The translations under genes and the position numbers were made by a program. Of a DNA stretch of 35,682 nucleotides, positions 1 to 8,014 are shown piece by piece (position 1 is the first letter of the stretch; the number at the start of each line of letters is the position of its first letter). The stretch comes from Pandoraea sp. (GTDB lineage Bacteria > Pseudomonadota > Gammaproteobacteria > Burkholderiales > Burkholderiaceae): assembly GCA_031291335.1 (NCBI GenBank), contig JARLJF010000045.1, forward strand, positions 1 through 35,682. Reading direction: 5' to 3'. The notes beneath the pieces were generated by a model. That model worked only from the letters and a program-made list of their open reading frames with translations. It searched no databases and was not told the DNA's origin.

Positions 1-330
1 GCCCGACGTCTCGGCCACATGGACCTGCCCGGCCGTCAGCGAGACGGTGCGGCGCCAGACATTCGCCGCCAGCCAGCGCGGCGCTGTCGTGAGCAGAATC
101 TCGCCTCGTTCGATATGGAGCACCGTGCCAGTGCTCACATAGGTATAAAACGATTGCCCGCGTGCCAGCGCGAGGTGCGACGGGAGCCGGGCAGGCGAGC
201 CGCTTTCGGCGTTGGCAGGCAAGGCGACGCGCGGCGGCAGGGGCATCGGCCAGTCAGCGCGCCTAGCGTCGCCGATGTCTCGTGCCAGCATCGAATCGGA
301 GGAAAAGAGAGGCAACTGGGGCTTTGCCAT
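1..330 (-). CDS. Partial hypothetical protein, possibly DUF2917-like (C-terminus beyond left edge)
   Basis: An open frame without stops runs from an ATG at 328-330 to the left edge, giving 110 codons. A GGAG sequence about 7 nt before the ATG is a good ribosome binding site. The visible protein starts MAKPQLPLF, has a Pro/Arg-rich first half, and then a segment around residues 60-110 with the pattern G-T-V-L-x-I-x-x-G-E-I-L-L-T and later L-T-A-G-Q. That small beta-rich pattern resembles DUF2917 proteins, which I recall near MocR-type regulators in Burkholderiaceae; this assignment is tentative. It is divergent from the MocR gene and may be its target. No transmembrane segment or signal peptide is visible in this part. 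No catalytic motif is recognised. Confidence 0.6.
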   Translation of the reverse strand, partial: MAKPQLPLFSSDSMLARDIGDARRADWPMPLPPRVALPANAESGSPARLPSHLALARGQSFYTYVSTGTVLHIERGEILLTTAPRWLAANVWRRTVSLTAGQVHVAETSG

Positions 331-416
331 GAGGGGCTCCGGGGGCGTTGAACAGATGGGTACAGCGTATCGGTCGCACGACACTGCCGGTAGACACACA
401 GTTGCCCCGTTTCGCC

Positions 417-477
417 CGTAACAGAGGGGCTTTCGGCAATCTGTTACGATGCCGATTCAACGAATCTGTATCTGTTA
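417..477. promoter_or_regulatory. Inverted repeat (candidate operator) between divergent genes
   Basis: CGTAACAGA at 417-425 and TCTGTTACG at 440-448 form a perfect 9-bp inverted repeat with a 14-nt spacer. A third half-site copy, TCTGTTA, lies at 471-477 just before the MocR start. Three related half-sites in a divergent intergenic region next to a GntR-type regulator suggest an operator for autoregulation and control of the divergent gene. Binding by this regulator is inferred. Confidence 0.5.
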
Positions 478-489
478 TGGTCGGGCGCG

Positions 490-2055
490 ATGCCCGATCA
501 TCTGCGCATGGACGCCGTCACCCCCACTCTCACCGCTCCGGACACCCCGCCGCTCAGCGCGGATGCTCTGCAAACCGCTGCTGCTGCCACCTCGGCACAG
601 GCGGCTTCAGGGGAGCGCATGCCGCTGTATCGCCAGCTTGCCGACCACTATCGTCATGCCATCGAGGCGGGCACGCTCGCGCCGGGTGACCGCATGCCGA
701 GTGTGCGCACGTTGATGGAGCGACATCAGGTCAGTCTGTCGACGGCCTTGCAGACGTGTCGTCATCTGGAGGCACAGGGGGTTCTGGAGGCGCGCCCGCG
801 TTCGGGATACTTCGTGCGCACGCCCGCTCGGGCGAGCCTCGTGCCGGTGGCCGAGCCGCGTCCGTGGGTGCCGGACCTGAAGCAATACGTGGGCATCAAC
901 CAGCGCGTGTCATCGATCCTCGCGAGAGGGCTTCAGGCCGACGCCAAGGTCAATCTCGCGGTCGCCCACGGTTCGGCGTCGCTCTACCCGGTCAACGAAC
1001 TGCGGCAAGCCACCATCCGGGCGTTGCGCGACAATCCGTTGCTCTACGGCACCCCGCCGCCCGGCGGTGGCGACCCGCGTTTTCGTGCCGCGATTGCCCG
1101 GCGGGCGCTCGAAGCGCGCATGAACATCAATCCCGAGGAGATCGTCGTCACGCACGGCTGCATCGAGGCGATCAACCTCGCGCTACGTGCGGTTGCTTCT
1201 GCGGGGGACGTGGTCGCCGTCGAATCGCCGACGTACTACGCCCTGCTGCAAACGCTGGAGAGCATGGGCATGCGGGCGCTCGAAATTCCTACGAGTCCGC
1301 AGACGGGGATCTCGCTCGAGGCGCTCCAACTGGCGAGCGAGACCTACGACAACATCAAGGCGGTGATCGTCGTGCCGCATTTCCAGAATCCGCTCGGATC
1401 GGTGATGCCTGACGCGCACAAGGCGCAGCTCGTGAAGTGGGCGGAGTCGCGCGGCATCGCCATCATCGAAGACGATACCTACTCGGCGCTTGGCGACGAC
1501 GGCAATATTGCCGCCGCCATCCGCTCGTGGGACACGACTGGCAATGTGATTCATTGCGCGTCGCTGCACAAGACGATGGCGCCGGGCATGCGGCTCGGCT
1601 GGATCGCGGGCGGCAAGTGGCAGGGGCGTGTGGAGATGCTGAAGTACGCGCAGACGCGTCCGAACGAAGCGCTCGCACAGATTGCGATGGGCGAGTTCAT
1701 GGATTCCCCGCGCTACGATCGTCACCTGCGCCACTTGCGCGCACAGCTACGCGAGCACCGCGCAGCGATGGCCGAGGCGATTGCCACCCATTTCCCGGCG
1801 GGCACCCGTCTGACGTTGCCTGCTGGTGGACTGAGTCTTTGGGTGGAAATGCCCGGTGGCGTCAGCTCGGAGCGACTGTTCGATGCGGCGCTTGCGAAGG
1901 GGATTCGCGTTGCGCCGGGCAGTCTCTTCTCGAATTCGTCGCGCTACGACCACTTCCTGCGCATCAACGGCGGACAGCCATTCACGCGGGACGTCGAGAA
2001 AGCGGTGCGCACACTGGCGACGGAAGTCTTGCGCTTGCTCGATACGACGAATTGA
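490..2055 (+). CDS. MocR/PdxR-type GntR transcriptional regulator with aminotransferase domain
   Basis: A 521-residue fusion of an N-terminal winged-helix GntR DNA-binding domain (about residues 44-112, with PLYRQLADHYRHAI and the wing motif RPRSGYFVR) and a class I aminotransferase-like domain (about 150-515). Key PLP-site residues are visible: N300 in FQNPLG, D328 in the EDDTY motif, and the Schiff-base lysine K361 in SLHKTMAPGMRLGW. Family members are PLP-dependent transcription factors rather than metabolic enzymes; the effector cannot be read from sequence. The start is uncertain: ATG at 490 gives 521 residues, an in-frame ATG at 508 gives 515, and neither has a strong ribosome binding site. 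It is divergent from the partial gene on the left and convergent with glcE. Confidence 0.9.
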   Translation: MPDHLRMDAVTPTLTAPDTPPLSADALQTAAAATSAQAASGERMPLYRQLADHYRHAIEAGTLAPGDRMPSVRTLMERHQVSLSTALQTCRHLEAQGVLEARPRSGYFVRTPARASLVPVAEPRPWVPDLKQYVGINQRVSSILARGLQADAKVNLAVAHGSASLYPVNELRQATIRALRDNPLLYGTPPPGGGDPRFRAAIARRALEARMNINPEEIVVTHGCIEAINLALRAVASAGDVVAVESPTYYALLQTLESMGMRALEIPTSPQTGISLEALQLASETYDNIKAVIVVPHFQNPLGSVMPDAHKAQLVKWAESRGIAIIEDDTYSALGDDGNIAAAIRSWDTTGNVIHCASLHKTMAPGMRLGWIAGGKWQGRVEMLKYAQTRPNEALAQIAMGEFMDSPRYDRHLRHLRAQLREHRAAMAEAIATHFPAGTRLTLPAGGLSLWVEMPGGVSSERLFDAALAKGIRVAPGSLFSNSSRYDHFLRINGGQPFTRDVEKAVRTLATEVLRLLDTTN

Positions 2056-2061
2056 TCGGCG

Positions 2062-2078
2062 GGGGCACGAGGCCCCTT
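2062..2078. terminator. Weak hairpin between convergent MocR gene and glcE
   Basis: GGGGC at 2062-2066 and GCCCC at 2072-2076 form a short GC-rich stem with a 5-nt loop in the 42-nt gap between the convergent genes. Only two T residues follow, so termination strength is doubtful. Confidence 0.3.
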
Positions 2079-2097
2079 CCATGGTTTCGCCGGGTGC

Positions 2098-3180
2098 TCA
2101 GAACTCCGGATACATCCGTCCCGGGTTGAAAATGCCTGCCGGATCGAACACCGACTTCAGATTCCGATGAATGCGCATGAGCGGTGCGGGCAGGGGCGTG
2201 AAGACGCCAACACCCGGCTCGCCATAGCGGAACAGCGTGGCATGGCCGCCATCTTGCCGGGCCGCGGAGCGTACGATCTGCGCGTCGGCATCGGTAATCC
2301 ACCAGCGCTGGGCGCCGCCCCACTCGATGAGTTGCTTGCCCGGCAAACGGTGCGGCTCCGCGGTCGACGGCACGGCCAGCCGCCACAGTGCCTGCCCCGG
2401 TCCCGCATCGGCGAAGAAGTTGTCGGTCTGCTCGCGGATCGCGTGCCAGAATTTGGCCGCGTGAATGGCATCGACCAACTCACCGCCCATCTTCACGCGT
2501 GCCGCCTTGATTGCCGCCGATGCCCCCGCAAGACGAATCACCAGCAGGTCATTGCGCCACGCACTGCCCGTGATCGGCAGCGGCTGTCCGCCCCATTCGT
2601 TGAGCTTGCGCACGGCGTCGATGGCATTCATTTCGAATTGCAGCGTCAGCTCGGCGAACGGTTGCGGCAACACCTTGAGTGACACTTCGAGAACGAGGCC
2701 CAGCGTGCCGAGCGACCCCGCGAGCATGCGCGAGACGTCGTAGCCGGCGACGTTCTTCATTACCTGACCGCCGAAGTTCAGCACGTGAGCGCGCCCGTCC
2801 ATCAACTTGGCGCCGAGGACAAAGTCGCGCACTGCGCCGACGGCACTGCGGCGCGGCCCGGCGAGCCCGGCGGCCACCGCGCCGCCGATCGTCGCGCCCG
2901 GACCGAAGTAGGGTGGCTCGAACGGCAGCAACTGATTGCGTTCGGCGAGTGCGGTTTCGATGTCGGCCAGCGGCGTGCCGCAGCGGGCGGTGATGACAAG
3001 CTCTGCCGGGTCGTAGGCCACGATGCCGCTGTAGGCGCGCGTGTCGAGCACCTCGCCCACGCGTTGCTGACCGTACCAGGCCTTGGTGCCGCCGCCGCGA
3101 AGCTGAAGCGGTGCACGGCGTGCCGTGGCGTGTTCGATGACGGCGCGGAAGTTCTCGAGAGTATCGTTCGTGTCGGTCAT
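2098..3180 (-). CDS. glcE: Glycolate oxidase subunit GlcE (FAD-binding)
   Basis: A 360-residue protein with an N-terminal FAD-binding (PCMH/VAO-type) half: LQLRGGGTKAWYG near residue 25, then GPGATIGGAVAAGLAGPRR and later VMKNVAGYDVSRMLAGSLG. The C-terminus is short and ends at FNPGRMYPEF, typical of GlcE. With GlcD and the iron-sulfur subunit GlcF it forms the membrane-associated glycolate dehydrogenase that oxidises glycolate to glyoxylate. It is the last gene of a tight minus-strand operon. Its ATG shares one base with the TGA of the upstream channel gene (TGATG), suggesting translational coupling. A longer frame continues upstream but is only a shadow of the channel gene. No glcF follows; the next gene is convergent. 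Confidence 0.88.
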   Translation of the reverse strand: MTDTNDTLENFRAVIEHATARRAPLQLRGGGTKAWYGQQRVGEVLDTRAYSGIVAYDPAELVITARCGTPLADIETALAERNQLLPFEPPYFGPGATIGGAVAAGLAGPRRSAVGAVRDFVLGAKLMDGRAHVLNFGGQVMKNVAGYDVSRMLAGSLGTLGLVLEVSLKVLPQPFAELTLQFEMNAIDAVRKLNEWGGQPLPITGSAWRNDLLVIRLAGASAAIKAARVKMGGELVDAIHAAKFWHAIREQTDNFFADAGPGQALWRLAVPSTAEPHRLPGKQLIEWGGAQRWWITDADAQIVRSAARQDGGHATLFRYGEPGVGVFTPLPAPLMRIHRNLKSVFDPAGIFNPGRMYPEF

Positions 3181-4049
3181 CAGCTCGGTTCGGGCGGCGG
3201 TGGCATGTCGGATTGATAGGGGCCCAGTTCGCTGCCGCAGTGTTTGCAGTAGGTCGCGTCGGGATCGTGCCCTTCGGTATGGCATTGCTTGCAGGTGCGC
3301 GTGGTGACGGTCTTCGAGCGCATGGCCAAATGTATTTCTGCACCCATGATGCCGGTGGGAATGGCAATCACGCTGTAGCCGAGCAGCATCACGAAACCGG
3401 TGATCGCTTTGCCCAGCCCGGTCACGGGCACTACGTCGCCATAACCGGTGGTCGTGAGCGTGACGATGGCCCAATAGATGCCGACGGGAATGCTCGTGAA
3501 GCCGTGCTCCGGACCCTCGATGATATGCATCAGCGTGCCGAAGATCACCACGATGATCGAGATGAACCCGAGAAACACGAGGATCTTGCGGCGCGCGTTG
3601 TAGAGCGCAATGCTCAGCACCCCGGCTTCGTTCACATAAGCCGTGAGCTTCAGAATCCGGAACGCGCGCATCAGGCGCAGCAGACGCACGTCGATCAGCC
3701 CATGCAGCTCGGGCACGAGAATCGCGAGATAGGTCGGCAGAATCGAGAGCAGGTCGATGATGCCGTAGAACGACAACGCGTAACGCAACGGTCGATGCGC
3801 ACTCAGCAGCCGCGCGATGTACTCGGCGGTAAAGAGCAGTGTGAAGAACCACTCGAGGATCGCCATCGGCAGCGACGCCGTGGCCTGCACGGCGGGCACA
3901 CTCGACATGACCACCGTAATCACCGACAGCACGATGGCGATGAGCAGCGCGATGTCGAACAGCCGCCCTTCGCGCGTGTCCGCCTCGAAGATGATGATGT
4001 AGAGCCGCTGCCGCCAATCATGCGGCATCCAATCTGACAGCGGGCGCAT
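3180..4049 (-). CDS. Voltage-gated potassium-type ion channel with C-terminal zinc ribbon
   Basis: A 289-residue six-transmembrane channel. Hydrophobic helices lie around residues 31-52, 63-82, 92-112, 155-178 and 212-235. An S4-like segment RLLRLMRAFRILKL (122-135) carries regularly spaced Arg/Lys. The pore loop has the potassium selectivity filter TTTGYGD at 199-205. The C-terminus holds CKQC (253-256) and CKHC (268-271), a small zinc-ribbon-like module followed by a Pro-rich tail. The gene starts 1 nt after the glcD stop and overlaps the glcE start by one base, so it is inside the glycolate oxidase operon. Its physiological link to glycolate oxidation is unknown. Gating behaviour and ion specificity are inferred from the motifs only. 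Confidence 0.9.
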   Translation of the reverse strand: MRPLSDWMPHDWRQRLYIIIFEADTREGRLFDIALLIAIVLSVITVVMSSVPAVQATASLPMAILEWFFTLLFTAEYIARLLSAHRPLRYALSFYGIIDLLSILPTYLAILVPELHGLIDVRLLRLMRAFRILKLTAYVNEAGVLSIALYNARRKILVFLGFISIIVVIFGTLMHIIEGPEHGFTSIPVGIYWAIVTLTTTGYGDVVPVTGLGKAITGFVMLLGYSVIAIPTGIMGAEIHLAMRSKTVTTRTCKQCHTEGHDPDATYCKHCGSELGPYQSDMPPPPEPS

Positions 4050-4050
4050 G

Positions 4051-5586
4051 TCAGAACCTCGGCAGGTCGGGATGGGGGAGCAGGCCGCCGCGCACGTGCA
4101 GCTTGCCGTATTCGGCGCAACGCGCTCGCGTGGGGATGCCCTTGTCCGGATTGAGCAGCCCGACCGGATCGAACGCGCGTTTCACGCCGAAGAAGGCGTC
4201 GCGCTCCTCTGCCGAGAATTGCACGCACATCGAGTTGATCTTTTCGATGCCCACGCCGTGTTCGCCCGTAATCGTGCCGCCAAGTTCGACGCACGCTTCG
4301 AGAATGTCGCAACCGAACGCTTCGGCGCGATGCCACTCGTCGAGGTCGTTGCCGTTGAAAAGAATGAGCGGATGCATGTTGCCGTCTCCCGCGTGAAAGA
4401 CGTTAATACAACGCAAACCGTATTGTTGTTCCAGACCTTTGATGCGTTTGAGTAACGTCCCAATCGCTCGGCGAGGAATCGTACCATCCATGCAGTAATA
4501 GTCGGGCGAAATGCGTCCGGCCGCGGGGAAGGCGTTCTTGCGTCCCGACCAGAAGCGCAGCCGCTCTTCTTCACTGCGCGAGATCTGCAGCCGCGTCGCC
4601 CCCGAGGTGCGCAACACGTGCGAGATGCGCATGACTTCTTCGGCGACTTCTTCCGGCGTGCCGTCCGATTCGCACAGCAGAATCGCGGCGGCGTCGAGAT
4701 CGTAACCGGCGTGAACGAACTCTTCGACGGCCTGCGTGGCCGGCTTGTCCATCATCTCCAGTCCGGCCGGGATGATGCCGGCGGCGATAATCGCCGCCAC
4801 GGCATTGCCGCCGGTCTCGACGTCGTCGAAGCTTGCCATGATGACCTGCGCCGTCTGTGCCTTGGGCACCAGCTTGACGGTGATCTCTGTCACCACGCCG
4901 AACATGCCTTCACTGCCGATGAAAACCGACAGCAGGTCCAGGCCGGGAGCATCGGGGCCTAGCGAGCCGAATTCGATGGCCTCACCCGACATCGTGATGG
5001 CACGCACGCGCAGCACGTTGTGCACGGTCAGCCCGTATTTCAGGCAGTGCACGCCGCCGGAATTCTCAGCGACGTTGCCGCCGATGGTGCAGGCGATCTG
5101 CGACGACGGATCGGGCGCGTAATAAAGCCCGTACGGCGCGGCGGCTTCGGAGATCGCCAGATTGCGAACGCCTGGCTGCACGGTTGCGGTTCGCGCATAC
5201 GGATCGATCTCGACAATCTTCTTGAACTTGGCGAGCGAGAGCACCAGACCATCGGAGATGGGCATCGCACCGCCGGACAGGCTTGTGCCTGCGCCACGCG
5301 GCACCACCGGAATGCCCAACTGATGGCAGGCCTGCAAGATGCGCTGGACCTGCGATTCGGACTCGGGCAGCACGACGGCGAGCGGCACGCGGCGATACGC
5401 GGCGAGGCCATCGCACTCGTAAGGCGTGGTGTCTTCGCGACGATGCAGAATGCAATTCGGCGGCAGGATCTGGCCGAGCGCGTCGAGCAACTGACGCTGA
5501 CGCGCTTCGAGGGCGTCAGCGTTATCAGGCGCGGCGCCCGACTGGAGCGGGCCGGATTGACCTTGCGGGGTGACGGGCGCGTTCAT
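4051..5586 (-). CDS. glcD: Glycolate oxidase subunit GlcD (FAD-linked)
   Basis: A 511-residue FAD-linked oxidase. The N-terminal FAD-binding domain shows VVPRGAGTSLSGGAMP and CTIGGNVAENSGGVHCLKYG; the C-terminal FAD-oxidase domain shows FHAGDGNMHP and GTITGEHGVGIEK, both typical of GlcD and D-lactate dehydrogenases. It carries the catalytic flavin for oxidation of glycolate to glyoxylate. I chose ATG 5584-5586 (MNAPVTPQG) because the open frame upstream of it runs into the preceding oxidase gene. It follows that gene by 7 nt and precedes the channel gene by 1 nt, so all four genes are probably one transcript. The next partner by sequence, glcE, lies beyond the channel gene. Confidence 0.92.
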   Translation of the reverse strand: MNAPVTPQGQSGPLQSGAAPDNADALEARQRQLLDALGQILPPNCILHRREDTTPYECDGLAAYRRVPLAVVLPESESQVQRILQACHQLGIPVVPRGAGTSLSGGAMPISDGLVLSLAKFKKIVEIDPYARTATVQPGVRNLAISEAAAPYGLYYAPDPSSQIACTIGGNVAENSGGVHCLKYGLTVHNVLRVRAITMSGEAIEFGSLGPDAPGLDLLSVFIGSEGMFGVVTEITVKLVPKAQTAQVIMASFDDVETGGNAVAAIIAAGIIPAGLEMMDKPATQAVEEFVHAGYDLDAAAILLCESDGTPEEVAEEVMRISHVLRTSGATRLQISRSEEERLRFWSGRKNAFPAAGRISPDYYCMDGTIPRRAIGTLLKRIKGLEQQYGLRCINVFHAGDGNMHPLILFNGNDLDEWHRAEAFGCDILEACVELGGTITGEHGVGIEKINSMCVQFSAEERDAFFGVKRAFDPVGLLNPDKGIPTRARCAEYGKLHVRGGLLPHPDLPRF

Positions 5587-5593
5587 GCGGCGC

Positions 5594-7015
5594 TCAGCCC
5601 GCCGAGCGCAACCGGAAAATCTTGCCCGGATTGAGCAGATTGTGCGGATCGAGCGAGGTTTTGATCGCACGCATGACATCGATGGCACCTTCGCCATGCT
5701 CGGTCACGAGGAAGCCCATCTTGTGCAGCCCCACGCCGTGTTCGCCCGTGCAGGTGCCGCCCATGCGGATCGCGCGCTCGACGATGCGCTGGTTGAGCCG
5801 CTCGGCCTCTTCGAGTTCTTCGGGCTTGGCCGGATCGATCAGGATCGCCACATGGAAATTGCCGTCGCCCACGTGACCCACGATCGGGCACGGCAGCGTC
5901 GATGCCTTCAGGTCTTCTTCGGTCTCGCTCACGCACTCGGCCAGACGCGAGATCGGCACGCACACGTCCGTCGTCACCGCGCGGCAGCCCGGCTTGAGCT
6001 GGAGCATGGCGAAGTACGCGCTGTGACGTGCGCCCCACAGACGGTTGCGGTCTTCGGTACGCGTCGCCCATTCAAAGCCGGTGCCACCGTTTTCCTTGGC
6101 CAGTTCCTCAACGGTTTCGGCTTGTTCCTTCACGCCGGCTTCGCTGCCGTGGAATTCGAAGAACAGCGTTTGCGTCTCGGGCAGTTCCATCTTCGAATGC
6201 TTGTTGATGGCGCGCACGGCCAGTGCATCGACGAACTCGACGCGGGCCACCGGCACACCCAACTGGATCGTCTGGATCACGCAGTTCACCGCATCCGTCA
6301 TGCTCGGGAACGCGCAGATCGCGGCGGACACGGCTTCGGGCTGCGGATACAGACGCACCGTTGCCTCGGTGATGATGCCCAGCGTGCCTTCGCTGCCGAC
6401 GAACAGGCGCGTGAGGTCATAGCCGGCCGAAGACTTGCGCGCGCGCGTGCCCGTGTGGATCACGCGTCCGTCGGCGAGCACGACCGTCAGCGCCAGCACG
6501 TTCTCGCGCATGGTGCCGTAACGCACGGCATTTGTGCCGGACGCGCGCGTGGCGCACATGCCGCCAATGCTGGCGTCGGCGCCCGGATCGATCGGGAAGA
6601 ACAAGCCGGTGTCGCGCAGGGCTTCGTTGAGCGCCTTGCGCGAGATGCCCGGCTGCGTGGTGACGGTCAGGTCTTCCGCGTTGATCGACACGACCTGATT
6701 CATCTCCGAGAGGTCGAGCGACAGACCGCCCTCGACCGCAAGCAGGTGGCCTTCGAGCGACGAGCCCGCGCCGTACGGAATGATGGGAACGTCGTATTTG
6801 CCACAGAGTTTGACGATCTGCGAGACTTCATCGGTGCTGTGCGCGAACGCGACGGCATCCGGCAGCATGGGGTCGAACGGAGACTCATCTCGGCCGTGAT
6901 GCTCGCGGAGCGCCTCCTTGGTGCTCACGCGCTCGCCCAGCAGGGCTTGCAACTCGGTGAGCAGGGCGTCCGGAAACGGACGCTTGGCGGCGAACGGCAG
7001 GTGGGGGTGATTCAC
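5594..7015 (-). CDS. FAD-binding oxidoreductase, probable D-2-hydroxyacid (D-lactate) dehydrogenase
   Basis: A 473-residue protein of the GlcD/Dld2 family: FAD-binding domain with IIPYGAGSSLEGH and SIGGMCATRASGTNAVRYG, and the C-terminal FAD-oxidase domain with GHVGDGNFHVAI and GTCTGEHGVGLHK, ending NLLNPGKIFRL. It probably oxidises D-lactate or a similar 2-hydroxyacid; the exact substrate cannot be read from sequence. I chose the GTG start at 7013-7015 (VNHPHLPFAAKRPFP) because AGGAGA lies 7 nt upstream; a longer frame reaching 7147 has no such site and a non-conserved-looking N-terminus. It is the first gene of the glc operon and is divergent from the adenosyltransferase gene. It resembles glcD closely in architecture, so the pair are likely ancient paralogues. 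Confidence 0.88.
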   Translation of the reverse strand: MNHPHLPFAAKRPFPDALLTELQALLGERVSTKEALREHHGRDESPFDPMLPDAVAFAHSTDEVSQIVKLCGKYDVPIIPYGAGSSLEGHLLAVEGGLSLDLSEMNQVVSINAEDLTVTTQPGISRKALNEALRDTGLFFPIDPGADASIGGMCATRASGTNAVRYGTMRENVLALTVVLADGRVIHTGTRARKSSAGYDLTRLFVGSEGTLGIITEATVRLYPQPEAVSAAICAFPSMTDAVNCVIQTIQLGVPVARVEFVDALAVRAINKHSKMELPETQTLFFEFHGSEAGVKEQAETVEELAKENGGTGFEWATRTEDRNRLWGARHSAYFAMLQLKPGCRAVTTDVCVPISRLAECVSETEEDLKASTLPCPIVGHVGDGNFHVAILIDPAKPEELEEAERLNQRIVERAIRMGGTCTGEHGVGLHKMGFLVTEHGEGAIDVMRAIKTSLDPHNLLNPGKIFRLRSAG

Positions 7016-7360
7016 GGCTTTCTCCTTCGGGTCTCCGGGCGGCCAGCGCCAGCAGGCGATGACAGGCTCCATATCGGGTGTGGGGTCTCGGGCTCGTACC
7101 GCAAACGTCCGGACGCTCAATGATCCGGTGGGCACGCACCCTGACACCTCATGAGCGGGGATTTTACGCCGTGACGGCGTTTTTCCCCACCCTTTGCGTC
7201 ATATCATACGGACTTGCCGCCAAGGAGCGCCATCGGAATTGCCCGAAAATTGGGCAACGAGGGCGGGGGCGGCCAATTTCAATCAGAGAAGGCAAGTCAT
7301 CCGGCGGCCCGACTTGGGCGCTGGCGGGCAAGATATGCCGCAAGGGGTAGGTGTCAGAAG
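7016..7360. promoter_or_regulatory. Divergent intergenic region with two hairpins
   Basis: This 345-nt gap should hold the promoters of the glc operon (minus) and of the adenosyltransferase gene (plus). I could not pick reliable -35/-10 boxes. Two structures stand out: a symmetric hairpin at 7157-7188 (GGGG, T-run, ACGCCG-TGA-CGGCGT, T-run, CCCC) that looks like a plus-strand terminator stem, and TTGCCC/GGGCAA at 7239-7257 with a 7-nt loop. No B12-box sequence of a cobalamin riboswitch was recognised. No convincing gene is present. Confidence 0.4.
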
Positions 7361-7924
7361 ATGGGTAATCGTTTGAGCAAGATCGTCACGCGCACGGGTG
7401 ACGGTGGCAAGACCGGCCTCGGGGACGGCGCGCGCGTGGACAAATTCAGCCTGCGTATCGTCGCCATCGGCGAGATCGACGAGACCAATTCACACATCGG
7501 CGTGTTGCTGTGCGAAGACCTGCCGGCGGATGTGCGCGCCTTGCTGCTCGACATTCAGCACGATCTGTTCGATCTTGGCGGGGAACTGAGCATGCCGCGT
7601 CACACGTTGCTCGGCGACGCCCAAGTGGCCAAGCTCGACGACTGGCTGGCGCACTACAACGCGGATCTGTCGCGTCTGAAGGAATTCATTCTGCCGGGCG
7701 GCACTCGCGCGGCGGCGCTGGCACATGTGGTGCGGACCGTCTCCCGACGGGCGGAGCGCGCCATGGTGGCGCTTGGCGCCGAAGAGACGGTGGCCCCCGC
7801 GCCGCGTCAGTACATCAACCGCTTGTCCGATCTGATGTTCGTGCTTGCCCGCGTGTTGAACCGTGCGGGCGGCGGCACCGACGTGCTGTGGCAGCGCGAC
7901 CGGGCCGAGGGCGGGGCGCAGTAA
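7361..7924 (+). CDS. Cob(I)yrinic acid a,c-diamide adenosyltransferase, PduO type
   Basis: A 187-residue protein of the PduO/MMAB-type ATP:cob(I)alamin adenosyltransferase family, which transfers the 5'-deoxyadenosyl group of ATP to cob(I)alamin to make adenosylcobalamin. The N-terminal ATP-binding motif TRTGDGGKTGL is at residues 10-20. Later motifs include FILPGGTRAAALAHVVRTVS, the RRAER segment and NRLSDLMFVLARVLN near the C-terminus, which form the helical bundle and active site in the family. The frame is open upstream to 7214, but the family N-terminus fits ATG 7361; the ribosome binding site is weak. No other cobalamin gene is nearby. It is divergent from the glc operon and convergent with aroG. 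Confidence 0.92.
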   Translation: MGNRLSKIVTRTGDGGKTGLGDGARVDKFSLRIVAIGEIDETNSHIGVLLCEDLPADVRALLLDIQHDLFDLGGELSMPRHTLLGDAQVAKLDDWLAHYNADLSRLKEFILPGGTRAAALAHVVRTVSRRAERAMVALGAEETVAPAPRQYINRLSDLMFVLARVLNRAGGGTDVLWQRDRAEGGAQ

Positions 7925-7989
7925 CATCGTTGCTGGCCCTCGCAGGCCATCGCCGGTCGTCACTGCGGCCCCCGCCGCTCAGGCAAGAC

Positions 7990-8008
7990 GGGCGGCTCAG
8001 GGCCGCCC
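7990..8008. terminator. GC-rich hairpin between convergent genes
   Basis: GGGCGGC at 7990-7996 and GCCGCCC at 8002-8008 form a perfect 7-bp stem with a 5-nt loop just beyond the aroG stop. There is no clear T-run on either strand, so it may protect 3' ends rather than terminate by itself. Confidence 0.4.
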
Positions 8009-8014
8009 TCGACA

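Noticed and set aside
2098-4017. A single 639-codon frame that could look like a channel-GlcE fusion
   Set aside because: The upstream part is in a different frame from the real channel gene and does not encode it; GlcE starts at 3180, where TGATG links the two genes.
5570-7123. A 517-codon plus-strand open frame opposite the FAD-linked oxidase
   Set aside because: It is the antisense shadow of a well-supported gene in GC-rich DNA, with no domain or ribosome binding site.
7016-7360. Possible cobalamin riboswitch before the adenosyltransferase gene
   Set aside because: No B12-box-like conserved core was recognised; only simple hairpins are present.
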